NCBI GenBank assembly: GCA_944390285.1
Contig: CALXPN010000004.1
Span: 62,001 to 126,000, forward strand
Length of the DNA stretch: 64,000 bases
DNA from: an uncultured Clostridia bacterium
GTDB taxonomy: Bacteria; Bacillota; Clostridia; TANB77; CAG-508
Direction of reading: 5' to 3'
The position numbers and the translations under genes are program-made. Below, piece after piece: positions 53,241 through 61,069 of this stretch (position 1 is the stretch's first letter; each line of letters begins with the position of its first letter). The notes under the pieces are model-generated. The model did no database searches and was not told where the DNA came from. It worked only from the letters and a program-made list of their open reading frames with translations.

Positions 53241-54194
53241 TTAAATATATTTTTTTATATAATCTTTAGATATTTCTAACACTTTTTCTAATGGTAAAGT
53301 ACTAGTAAAACCTGCAGATTTTTTATGTCCACCACCACCTAATTGTATTGCAAGCTTAGATATATCTATATCAGCATTTGCTTTAAATTCTCCAAAAATT
53401 TTATCATTGTCAACTAAAAATATTCCCATAACTTTTACGCCTTCTATATTTTTTAATATTGGAACCATTTTTTTAAATAATAAAGAATATTCCAAATCTT
53501 TAAATACAGGATTATTTCTATTCATTATAACATAATGAAATACATCATAATGAATATTGTCAAGTATTTCAGAAAGTGCTTTTATTTCTGGCATTGTTCT
53601 TTCTAAAAAAGTTTTTTTAGTAATATATTGGTAATCAATTTCATATTCTAAAAGCTTTGATGCAATATACAAAGTTTCATGTGTAAGTCTGTGTGAAAAA
53701 CCAGATGTATCTGTTAATATTCCTGCATATAACAAACTTGCAATATTTTTATCTAATTTATAATTAAAATAACTAAATAAATTAAAAATAATTTCACATG
53801 TTGAACTAATTACAGAATCTTCTAAAATATATTTGCATTCTCTTTTGTTTGCTTCATGATGATCAATATTTATCGTTAAAGATGCATTATCAAAATAACT
53901 TTCAAATTCATTCAACCTTTCTTTTCTATTTAAATCTACCATTATAAATACATAATTACTTTTCTGTGTATATTGAGCTAAAAATTTATTTTGATTAAAC
54001 CATCTGATTTTATACATATCTTTTTCTGCTAATAATACTGTTACATCTTTCTTACCAATTTTCTCTAAGAAATATGCTATTGAAAGAGATGCTCCAATAG
54101 AATCCATATCTGCATTTTCATGTCCTGCAATTATAATTGGTTGATTATTTGGTATTTTTTCAATAACAGTTTTTATTTCTTCATATGAACTCAT
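53241..54194 (-). CDS. nrnA: NrnA-like nanoRNase / pAp phosphatase (DHH-DHHA1)
   Basis: 317 residues. DHH-domain motifs are GHENADMDSIG (about 24-34), MVDLNR and NIDHHEANK, the last being the DHH-type motif. The DHHA1 domain ends with GGGGHKKSAGF. It degrades 2-5 nt RNAs and can convert 3'-phosphoadenosine-5'-phosphate to AMP. ATG 54194 has AAGGGAG. It lies 22 bases after the ProA-like gene on the same strand. Confidence 0.92.
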   Translation of the reverse strand: MSSYEEIKTVIEKIPNNQPIIIAGHENADMDSIGASLSIAYFLEKIGKKDVTVLLAEKDMYKIRWFNQNKFLAQYTQKSNYVFIMVDLNRKERLNEFESYFDNASLTINIDHHEANKRECKYILEDSVISSTCEIIFNLFSYFNYKLDKNIASLLYAGILTDTSGFSHRLTHETLYIASKLLEYEIDYQYITKKTFLERTMPEIKALSEILDNIHYDVFHYVIMNRNNPVFKDLEYSLLFKKMVPILKNIEGVKVMGIFLVDNDKIFGEFKANADIDISKLAIQLGGGGHKKSAGFTSTLPLEKVLEISKDYIKKYI

Positions 54195-54216
54195 TAATAT
54201 ACTCCCTTAATATATT

Positions 54217-55167
54217 TTATAAAATAATACATTTTTTACAATAAAATTCATTTATATCAATACCAATACTTATATTAAAATTCATTAATTTATTTATCAC
54301 TATATATTTTTCTTTGCATTTTTCAGAAATTTGAACTTTAGTTTGTTTATCCTTACTAAACAATATAAAACAATAATTACAACTATCGAATCTCACTTTT
54401 TCAAGCACTTCCGTAAAGTCTTCAACATATTCTGCATCTTCAAAATTATTAATATTTAAAGAATTTTTTATATATATCTTGAATAATATATTATCATTTT
54501 TATTTATAAAATTCTCTAATTCATCTATTTTTTCATCATCTTCTATATAAATATCACAATCATTATATGGTATATATTTTGTATTTAATTTTGATACTCT
54601 TTTTATAGTATTATGCAAATCTGTATTTCCAACTACAAAGGCTTTTTTTAATATTAAGTTATTTTCACAATATTTAAATATATCAATATCATATACTAAT
54701 TGAATAATATCTTCATTTATTTTTCTATTTTTCAAAGTTTTAATAATTATTTCATATATAATTGAATTTGTATGTTTCATATAATTTTTCTGAGAAATAA
54801 AAATCATTGCATTATTTGAAATTAATGTTTTTATAGCCATCTCTAAAAAAATATACGTATTTCCATCAAAAAAAGTTTCAAGTACACCTAAATTATCATA
54901 CTCTATTATTTCTTTTTTTACTTTATCTAAAAATTTCTTTTTATATAAAGTTTTATTATTTAATAAATTATTTAAAAGTAATTTAATAAATTTAAAATCT
55001 AACTTAAAACCTTTTTTTATTTCAATATCTTTTCTATTTTCCTCTAAAATTATTTTTTCATTTGCCAGAATACTATCAGATATTTCTTTTATCAGTTCTA
55101 AATTATTAATTTTTAATTCACATAAATTATTAAATGCATTTTGGGCACATCCTATTATACTATTCAT
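54217..55167 (-). CDS. Degenerate ProA-like aldehyde dehydrogenase-fold protein
   Basis: 316 residues. Order and spacing match gamma-glutamyl phosphate reductase: ILEENRKDIE near 35-44, DNLGVLETFFDGNTY near 91-105, ALDH-fold helices, a TKYIPYNDCDIYIEDD segment in the place of the ProA GNCHVYV block. It is about 100 residues shorter than ProA, and no catalytic Cys motif is recognisable. It is probably not an active dehydrogenase. Its ATG overlaps the stop of the HD gene upstream by 8 bases, so the two are coupled. Confidence 0.55.
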   Translation of the reverse strand: MNSIIGCAQNAFNNLCELKINNLELIKEISDSILANEKIILEENRKDIEIKKGFKLDFKFIKLLLNNLLNNKTLYKKKFLDKVKKEIIEYDNLGVLETFFDGNTYIFLEMAIKTLISNNAMIFISQKNYMKHTNSIIYEIIIKTLKNRKINEDIIQLVYDIDIFKYCENNLILKKAFVVGNTDLHNTIKRVSKLNTKYIPYNDCDIYIEDDEKIDELENFINKNDNILFKIYIKNSLNINNFEDAEYVEDFTEVLEKVRFDSCNYCFILFSKDKQTKVQISEKCKEKYIVINKLMNFNISIGIDINEFYCKKCIIL

Positions 55168-55921
55168 CTAAATTCCTTCCTTTTTTCATTGGTATTTCAA
55201 GTTTATGTATATTAGATTCTTTAACTTTTATAGAATCTAATTGTTTTTGACTTCTAGTTACAGCCTCATAATATAATTCTGAGAGTCTATGAAATTCATC
55301 TTTATCTTCTATTAATCTATGTAAAGTTTCAAAATATTCCTTTAATTTTCTACTAGGCATATATCCTGGTTTTTCATTAGCATAACCGTCTTTTCCGAAT
55401 TTTTTCCATGTTGAGTCATATATTTCTCTAATTACTTGTTCTTTACTATATTCTGGATGATGTTCTAAACAAAAATTAATTCTTCTCACAAAAAAATTTT
55501 GTAAATTATCATTTCTATCTGCTGTTAAAACAATTCTACCATAAATAGACCTTGGTAAATTTTTATTTGATGCTCTATGATCTTCTATTGCTTCTCGAGC
55601 TGTTATTTTTTCTTCTGGTGAAATAAATTCATCTAAATTATTATCTTCAAACATTATCTCTCCTGAAATAATATGATGTTTTTTTCTATCTATATGATCT
55701 CCTATATCATGATATGCTGCTATTATATATGCAAGATCATAATTTATTTTTACAGGATTTTTCTCATTTTTTTCGTATTCTTCTATTATTTGAAAACTTC
55801 TCTCTATTACTTCTTTTATATGCTTTATACCATGTGATGGTCCATTTAAATCATATAATGGAAATATAGATTCCTCAATATATTTTCTTAACTTAGGATT
55901 CACTCTATTTATTAAATTCAT
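55160..55921 (-). CDS. HD-domain phosphohydrolase
   Basis: About 253 residues from ATG 55921, six bases after GGAG. An ATG 12 bases upstream contains that Shine-Dalgarno. HD motifs: GPSHGIKHIKEV (first His), IAAYHDIGDH (HD pair, about 70-80), HHIISGE and LTADRNDN (final Asp). It probably hydrolyses a nucleotide or phosphorylated small molecule. The substrate is unknown. It forms a three-gene set with the ProA-like gene and nrnA. Confidence 0.85.
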   Translation of the reverse strand: MNLINRVNPKLRKYIEESIFPLYDLNGPSHGIKHIKEVIERSFQIIEEYEKNEKNPVKINYDLAYIIAAYHDIGDHIDRKKHHIISGEIMFEDNNLDEFISPEEKITAREAIEDHRASNKNLPRSIYGRIVLTADRNDNLQNFFVRRINFCLEHHPEYSKEQVIREIYDSTWKKFGKDGYANEKPGYMPSRKLKEYFETLHRLIEDKDEFHRLSELYYEAVTRSQKQLDSIKVKESNIHKLEIPMKKGRNLDE

Positions 55922-56087
55922 TTTACTCTCCATAATTTTTACTACAATACTATTATAATATATACATTAATATTTTTACAAGTTTTTTTTATAATGTCGA
56001 ATTTTGAAACATGAATTTCCTTTAAAACATATAAATTAATGCTATAATCATTTAGTACAAATTTTTTATTATGAAAGGAGTGTTTTA

Positions 56088-56270
56088 ATGAACACTAAAG
56101 ATGTAGCAAACATAACCGCAAAAATTCCAGAAAATGTAACAGTAGAAGCACTATACAGACTTTATAAAAAAACAGGACCAATATCATTTAACTCTTTTAT
56201 AAAAAAACATCCAGAATATTATGAAAAAGCAATGGAAGCAATAAACATGGATCGCTATAAGATAGTCTAA
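56088..56270 (+). CDS. Small 60-residue protein, unknown
   Basis: 60 residues, soluble, with ENVTVEALYRLYKKTGPISF and a Lys-rich C-terminal half. It has a strong AAAGGAG site before ATG 56088 and its own perfect terminator (56291-56316), so it is very likely expressed. No family is recognised. It contains CGC for Arg, so not all CGN codons are avoided. Confidence 0.65.
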   Translation: MNTKDVANITAKIPENVTVEALYRLYKKTGPISFNSFIKKHPEYYEKAMEAINMDRYKIV

Positions 56271-56285
56271 AAACAAGCATTTTGT

Positions 56286-56324
56286 TTTTTCCCTTAAGTT
56301 TTAAAAGACTTAAGGGATTTTTTA
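56286..56324 (+). terminator. Terminator after the 60-residue gene
   Basis: CCCTTAAGT and ACTTAAGGG arms followed by a T run. Confidence 0.88.
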
Positions 56325-56344
56325 TATTTTATAATATATAAATA

Positions 56345-56377
56345 AAAAAACACTTAAAATCTTTTAAGTGCTTTCTT
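56345..56377 (-). terminator. Terminator of the infC-rpmI-rplT operon
   Basis: CACTTAAAA and TTTTAAGTG arms with a two-base loop and a T run on the minus strand. Confidence 0.85.
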
Positions 56378-56390
56378 TTATATTATTTAA

Positions 56391-56741
56391 TTAAGCCTTT
56401 TTTGCGATTTCTGCAAGTTCTGTAAAAGCTTTTTCATCAGATACAGCTAATTCAGCTAACATTTTTCTATTTATAGCAACATTAGCTTTTTTTAGCCCAG
56501 CAATTAATCTTGAATATGTTAATCCATTTTGTCTTGCTGCAGCATTTATTCTTGTTATCCATAATTTTCTAAAATCTGATTTTTTATCTTTTCTTCCTAC
56601 ATATGCATACATTCCAGATTTCATAACTGCTTGTTTTGCATTTCTATATCTGTAATGTTTTGCACCGTAGTATCCTTTTGCTTGTTTTAATACTTTTTTA
56701 TGTCTTGCTCTAGTTGTTCTAGCTGTTTTTACTCTTGCCAT
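56391..56741 (-). CDS. rplT: 50S ribosomal protein L20
   Basis: 116 residues, full length, with the conserved [24 protein letters not shown] start and the [12 protein letters not shown] and [14 protein letters not shown] segments. It assembles early on 23S rRNA and in Firmicutes represses its own operon by binding the L20 leader found upstream. It is last in the infC-rpmI-rplT operon. Confidence 0.98.
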   Translation of the reverse strand: MARVKTARTTRARHKKVLKQAKGYYGAKHYRYRNAKQAVMKSGMYAYVGRKDKKSDFRKLWITRINAAARQNGLTYSRLIAGLKKANVAINRKMLAELAVSDEKAFTELAEIAKKA

Positions 56742-56773
56742 TTATTTTCAACTCCTTCTATCTAAATTTTATT

Positions 56774-56977
56774 CTAGTTACCATATGGTAATAATTTTTT
56801 AATTCCTGCTACTACAGTTTTATCAGCATATGCGTTTTGAACTTTTCCTGTTTTTCTTTGTCTTGCTGTTTTAGTTGCTAAACGATGTCTTCTATTAGCT
56901 TTTGTTCTTTTTACTTTTTCTTTAGCTGTTAAAGAATATCTTTTCTTTGCAGCTTTATTTGTTTTTAATTTTGGCAT
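56774..56977 (-). CDS. rpmI: 50S ribosomal protein L35
   Basis: 67 residues from ATG 56977 (MPKLKTNKAAKKRY), eight bases after GGGAG. The frame extends 18 bases upstream, overlapping the spacer from infC, but the family start is at 56977. Basic throughout, as L35 is. It is the middle gene of the operon. Confidence 0.97.
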   Translation of the reverse strand: MPKLKTNKAAKKRYSLTAKEKVKRTKANRRHRLATKTARQRKTGKVQNAYADKTVVAGIKKLLPYGN

Positions 56978-56996
56978 TTCAAAAACTCCCTTCAAT

Positions 56997-57506
56997 TTAT
57001 ATTTTTTTTGTTAAAATTACAAACATTGTTTTACCTTCTAAGAATGGCTTTTTCTCAACTGTTGATATATCTGATAATTCTTCAACAAATTTATTTAAAA
57101 CTATCTCTCCAGCTTTAACATTGTTTAACTCTCTTCCTCTAAATCTTACAGTAAATTTTACTTTATTTCCTGCTTCTAAGAAAGCTTTAGCATTTTTGCA
57201 TTTGAATCCGAAGTCATGTTCACCAATATTTGGTGTAACTCTTATTTCTTTCATCTCAACAGCTTTTTGACTTTTTCTAGACTCTTTTTCTCTTTTAGAT
57301 TGCTCAAATTTATATTTCCCATAATTCATTAATTTGCAAACTGCTGGTTTTGCGTTTGGAGCAACCAAAACTAGATCTAAATTTTGTTCATCTGCATATT
57401 CTAATGCTTTTTCAATAGGAACTACACCTATTTTTTCTCCGTCTGCTCCTATTAATTGAACTTCTTTTTCTCTTATTTGTCTATTTATAGGCAATTCTTG
57501 TTTTAT
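56997..57506 (-). CDS. infC: Translation initiation factor IF-3, probable ATA start
   Basis: 169 residues when started at ATA 57506. GGAGGT lies eight bases upstream of that ATA, and the added residues (MKQELP) agree with the normal IF-3 N-terminus. The TTG at 57494 has no ribosome site. Rare AUU-type starts are the known means by which IF-3 represses its own gene. N-domain (INRQIREKEVQLIG) and C-domain (EIRVTPNIGEHDF, VKFTVRFRGRE) are complete. First gene of the operon, behind the L20 leader. Confidence 0.95.
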   Translation of the reverse strand: MKQELPINRQIREKEVQLIGADGEKIGVVPIEKALEYADEQNLDLVLVAPNAKPAVCKLMNYGKYKFEQSKREKESRKSQKAVEMKEIRVTPNIGEHDFGFKCKNAKAFLEAGNKVKFTVRFRGRELNNVKAGEIVLNKFVEELSDISTVEKKPFLEGKTMFVILTKKI

Positions 57507-57540
57507 AGTAAAACACCTCCAAAAAAAATTTGACTTATTT

Positions 57541-57655
57541 TAAAAAAAAGCCAAATCCACATAATATTTCTATAAACTTAATATATTTATTGAAATTCTA
57601 ACCTTATGCTCAAGTTCAAGATAAGGTGAGAAGTGGATACTTCTTCTTAAAACAT
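57541..57655 (-). ncRNA. L20 leader (autoregulatory) of infC-rpmI-rplT
   Basis: On the minus strand, AGAAGTATCCACTTCT hairpin, an ACCTTATC-type hairpin (57601-57627) and then ATGTGGATTTGGC followed by a run of T. GTGGAT can pair with the ATCCAC of the first hairpin. This is the pattern of the Firmicutes L20 leader, where L20 binding promotes termination. Confidence 0.75.
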
Positions 57656-57659
57656 AAAT

Positions 57660-57688
57660 ATATTACTACTTTTTTTCCTTTTTGTCAA
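57660..57688 (-). promoter_or_regulatory. Promoter of the IF-3 operon
   Basis: TTGACA (57683-57688) and TAATAT (57660-57665) on the minus strand, 17-base spacer, immediately upstream of the L20 leader. Confidence 0.75.
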
Positions 57689-57694
57689 CTGTTT

Positions 57695-58255
57695 TTAAGA
57701 TTTTCTTTTAAAAATTTCTAAAATTTTTTCTTTAATTTTTTGAAAAAATGATTTTTCTTCTATTTTTTCATTTTCTACCAAGGAATTACTTTCTTCATAA
57801 TCTGTATAATCTTTTATATCACTATTATTTTTAGTATATTGTTCATATTTTTGCACAATTCTAGGTCTTGAATAATCTATTTCATCTTGATTTTCTTCAC
57901 TTTCTTGAGTGTTACTAAACATATTATCTATACTAAATTTTTCTTTCATTTGCTTTTCTAGTTTTTCTTGATTATCAAGCATAATATCATATAGTTCTTG
58001 TTTTCTTTTTTCATCTTCACACCAATACTTTAAATGTAAAAGAGCTATAATCTCCAAAGTATATCTTTTAAGTCCTTGTTTTTGAAGTGGAACATAAGGA
58101 TTGATTTTTATATCATAATTAGGTGCTTTATAGGTGCTAAAAAAATTTCTAATTTTTTCAGGTACCTTATTTATATATTTTTCATTCATATGGTTTATAA
58201 TATAATCTACTTCAGCATATGCCTCTATATCTTCTAATGTGATTACAACACTCAT
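57695..58255 (-). CDS. Unknown acidic soluble protein
   Basis: About 186 residues from ATG 58255, six bases after GGAGG. An in-frame ATG at 58270 lies upstream of that site. The N-terminal 100 residues are helical, and the rest is Glu/Asn/Ser-rich with a basic Lys-rich end (KIKEKILEIFKRK). No family is recognised. It is 30 bases after the 143-residue gene on the same strand. Confidence 0.65.
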   Translation of the reverse strand: MSVVITLEDIEAYAEVDYIINHMNEKYINKVPEKIRNFFSTYKAPNYDIKINPYVPLQKQGLKRYTLEIIALLHLKYWCEDEKRKQELYDIMLDNQEKLEKQMKEKFSIDNMFSNTQESEENQDEIDYSRPRIVQKYEQYTKNNSDIKDYTDYEESNSLVENEKIEEKSFFQKIKEKILEIFKRKS

Positions 58256-58285
58256 TTGCAATTCCTCCATTTTTTACTTTAGTAC

Positions 58286-58717
58286 TCATCTTTCAACATC
58301 GTTTTTCTCTTGTGAAATTTCTATTTTTCCATCTTGCATTATTTGGTTTACAATTTCTTCAGGAGTTCTAGAATCTTTTTCTAAAATCTTCATTTGTCCA
58401 GATAATTTTTGACCTGCTGAAACAGTTGCATTTAATTCTGTATTTTGAGCATTTTCAAGTGAAGCATTATAAAAAGCTTCTTCTATAGGGTTCATTAAAA
58501 CTTCAGAATTATATTTAGCGATTAATTTCAAGTTTTCATTTACAGCTTCCATTTTTTCTTCATTAATCCAACCTGCAAACGTATACTTTACTTGATTTTC
58601 TGGTGCTTTTTCTGGAATTTTCCCTTTATATTCCACTTTTTCACCTTTATTAACTAATTGTTTATCTAATACAGTTTTTTCATCATCATCTAGAAAAAGT
58701 ACTTCAAATTGTTCCAA
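58286..58717 (-). CDS. Protein with an internalin-type B-repeat-like segment
   Basis: 143 residues starting at TTG 58717 behind AAAGGAGG. Residues 5-70 (VLFLDDDEKTVLDKQLV, KYTFAGWINE, NENLKLIAKYN) follow the pattern of InlB B-repeats usually found in exported surface proteins, but no signal peptide is present. The remainder is polar and probably disordered. The function is unknown. Confidence 0.6.
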   Translation of the reverse strand: MEQFEVLFLDDDEKTVLDKQLVNKGEKVEYKGKIPEKAPENQVKYTFAGWINEEKMEAVNENLKLIAKYNSEVLMNPIEEAFYNASLENAQNTELNATVSAGQKLSGQMKILEKDSRTPEEIVNQIMQDGKIEISQEKNDVER

Positions 58718-58805
58718 ACCTTTTTCCTCCTTTGTATAATTTTAAGTAATTATATTATATTTATAATAAATTTATTTTTCAATAGTTTTAAAAAAATAAA
58801 AAAAA

Positions 58806-58832
58806 GAACTTTAAGGTTATCCTTAAAGTTCA
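58806..58832 (-). terminator. Terminator of hup
   Basis: GAACTTTAAGG and CCTTAAAGTTC are perfect 11-base arms with a TTAT loop. Confidence 0.88.
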
Positions 58833-58838
58833 AAAAAT

Positions 58839-59117
58839 CTATTTTTTATTTACTAAATCTTTTAATGCTTTTCCAGCTTTAAATACTGGAGCTTTTGATG
58901 CTGGTATTTTTATTTCTTCTTTTGTTTGTGGGTTTCTTCCTTTTCTAGCTGCTCTTTTTCTTACTTCAAAAGATCCAAATCCAACTAATTGAACTTTGTC
59001 ACCTTTTTCTAAAGCTTCTGTTACTGTACTAACGAAAGCATTAACAGCCTCTTCTGCAGCTTTTTTTGTGTTTCCTGTTTTTGCAGCTATTGCTGCGATT
59101 AATTCAGCTTTGTTCAT
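58839..59117 (-). CDS. hup: DNA-binding protein HU
   Basis: 92 residues with the full HU fold: [14 protein letters not shown] at the start and [18 protein letters not shown] in the DNA-binding arm. It bends and compacts DNA. Stand-alone gene with an AGGAGG site and a strong terminator. Confidence 0.97.
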   Translation of the reverse strand: MNKAELIAAIAAKTGNTKKAAEEAVNAFVSTVTEALEKGDKVQLVGFGSFEVRKRAARKGRNPQTKEEIKIPASKAPVFKAGKALKDLVNKK

Positions 59118-59267
59118 TTTTTAATTACCTCCTAATAATACTTTTAGTTATTATGTAGAATTTTTTATTCTACAATAATTTTATTCGCCAAAATGTGCTT
59201 AAATCCTTCTTTTTTTTTGTTTTTTTTTATTTTTTTCCCTATTTTTCAACTTTTTCGAAGTGTTTGT

Positions 59268-60848
59268 TTAATATTTTTCAGTATTTTCAATGGTTTGCTG
59301 GATTTGATTTTTATTTATCATTTTCATTACAAAAACACATAAAACATATATTATAATAGCAATTACAATAGAATTTATTGTACAAATATTATAATTTATA
59401 TTTTTTAAGATTAAAAATTTATATACATTTAATGAAACTATACTCATTATTATACTTGCTATAATTGGTTTTATAAAATAATTTATTAATTTTAATCTTA
59501 ATTCTATTTTTCGTGTTAAAGCTATATAAACAATAATAAAAGAAGTAATTGATGAAAAAATATTTCCTAAAACAGCTCCTTTTTCGTATATTCCAGAAAT
59601 AGGTATAAAGATAATATTTGAAATAGTTTTTACAATAACACCTGCCATTGCAGAATATACAGGAATACTGTTTTCTCCAAGTCCTTGCAAAGCTCCATTT
59701 ATTGTTTGAGTAAGAAGTGAAAATACTAGATAAATAGATGCTAAACTTAACAGTTCATATCCATTATTTGCATTTGGAAATAATAAATTAAAAATTTGTT
59801 TAGAGTATAAAAATATTCCAAATGTTGCAGGAACAGCAATAATTACAGTTATAAGTACAGAGAATTTTATTTTTTCTACTATTCCTTCTATATCATTTAT
59901 AACTTTTCTTTTTGATATTTCTGGAATTATCGCTGTTGCAATAGCTATATTAAATGACAATGGTAATGTCATTATTATATCTACTTTTGAACTTAATATA
60001 CCATATTTTTTTATCGCATTTTCCTCTCCTATTATTTTTTTTAAAATTTTTACAACTGTAATTGAATCTATATTTTTTCCTAATGAATTTAAAATAGCAC
60101 TTATTGTCATTGGAATAGAAATTTTTAAAATCTTTTTTATTATATTGGAAATTCTTTCTCTTGGATAATATATTTCATTTAAATCGAGTTTTTTATTCTT
60201 AATTTTATAATACTTTCTTATTATATACATTAAACTAAAAAAAGTTGCAAAAGTTGTTGCTAGATTTGCAACTCCAGCCATAGCTTCTGTATTATTATCT
60301 GTAAGTCTTGAAACAATTTCTACAAATATAATTGTTAAAAAACTTTTTAAAACTTGTTCAAAAAATTGAGATTTAGCTGTTAAATATATTTTACTCTCTC
60401 CATTACAATATCCTCTTATAACTGATGTAATTGAAACAAAAAATATTGCTGGTGAAAGAGCCTTTAAACTTAAAGCAGATTCTGGTATCTCTAAAATTTT
60501 ATTTGCAATAATTGTAGAAAATGTAAATAAAAAAATACAACCTATAAAACCAATTGCTGAAAAAAGCAAAACAGAAATTTGAAACACTCTTTTTTCATTC
60601 AGATAATCTTTTGCCATATTTTTTTCAGATATAATTTTTGAAATTGCATTAGGAACACCTATTGATGAAATAGTAAGAAGTAAAGCATATATTTGGTATC
60701 CACTCATATATATAGCATTTCCCTCATCACCAAAACCAGACTTATTTGTTATATATAAACTATATGCTACTCCAAAAATTTTTATCAAAATTTGTGAAAT
60801 TACAAGTGATAATATTCCATCTATGAATTCTGTTTTTTTTATTTTCAA
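59268..60848 (-). CDS. MurJ/SpoVB-type polysaccharide flippase
   Basis: 526 residues with about 14 TM segments across the full length (MATE/MOP exporter fold), and SpoVB-like motifs such as ITNKSGFGDEGNAIYMSGYQ and IRGYCNGE near 125-132. It flips lipid-linked peptidoglycan precursor or another lipid-linked sugar. SpoVB acts in spore cortex in Bacillus. The start is a TTG at 60848. Whether this copy is the general lipid II flippase or a sporulation copy cannot be told. Confidence 0.88.
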   Translation of the reverse strand: MKIKKTEFIDGILSLVISQILIKIFGVAYSLYITNKSGFGDEGNAIYMSGYQIYALLLTISSIGVPNAISKIISEKNMAKDYLNEKRVFQISVLLFSAIGFIGCIFLFTFSTIIANKILEIPESALSLKALSPAIFFVSITSVIRGYCNGESKIYLTAKSQFFEQVLKSFLTIIFVEIVSRLTDNNTEAMAGVANLATTFATFFSLMYIIRKYYKIKNKKLDLNEIYYPRERISNIIKKILKISIPMTISAILNSLGKNIDSITVVKILKKIIGEENAIKKYGILSSKVDIIMTLPLSFNIAIATAIIPEISKRKVINDIEGIVEKIKFSVLITVIIAVPATFGIFLYSKQIFNLLFPNANNGYELLSLASIYLVFSLLTQTINGALQGLGENSIPVYSAMAGVIVKTISNIIFIPISGIYEKGAVLGNIFSSITSFIIVYIALTRKIELRLKLINYFIKPIIASIIMSIVSLNVYKFLILKNINYNICTINSIVIAIIIYVLCVFVMKMINKNQIQQTIENTEKY

Positions 60849-61004
60849 GACTCTTGATTCCTCTCTTTCATAATAATTGTATTAAATTTTAAATTATATA
60901 TTCATAAAAATATTTATGGTTTTTATTAAAATTTTATAAAAAAATATTATTAAAAAAGAAAGTCTTAAATCTTACGGAAAATCAGCTTTTTTTCTTCAAA
61001 ATAC

Positions 61005-61033
61005 TTGATTTTTTTCCAATTTTGTTAGATAAT
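61005..61033 (+). promoter_or_regulatory. Promoter of the coupling-protein gene
   Basis: TTGATT (61005-61010) and GATAAT (61028-61033), 17-base spacer. Confidence 0.5.
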
Positions 61034-61069
61034 ATATATGTATAATTTTGTAGTAAGGATATTTGAATT

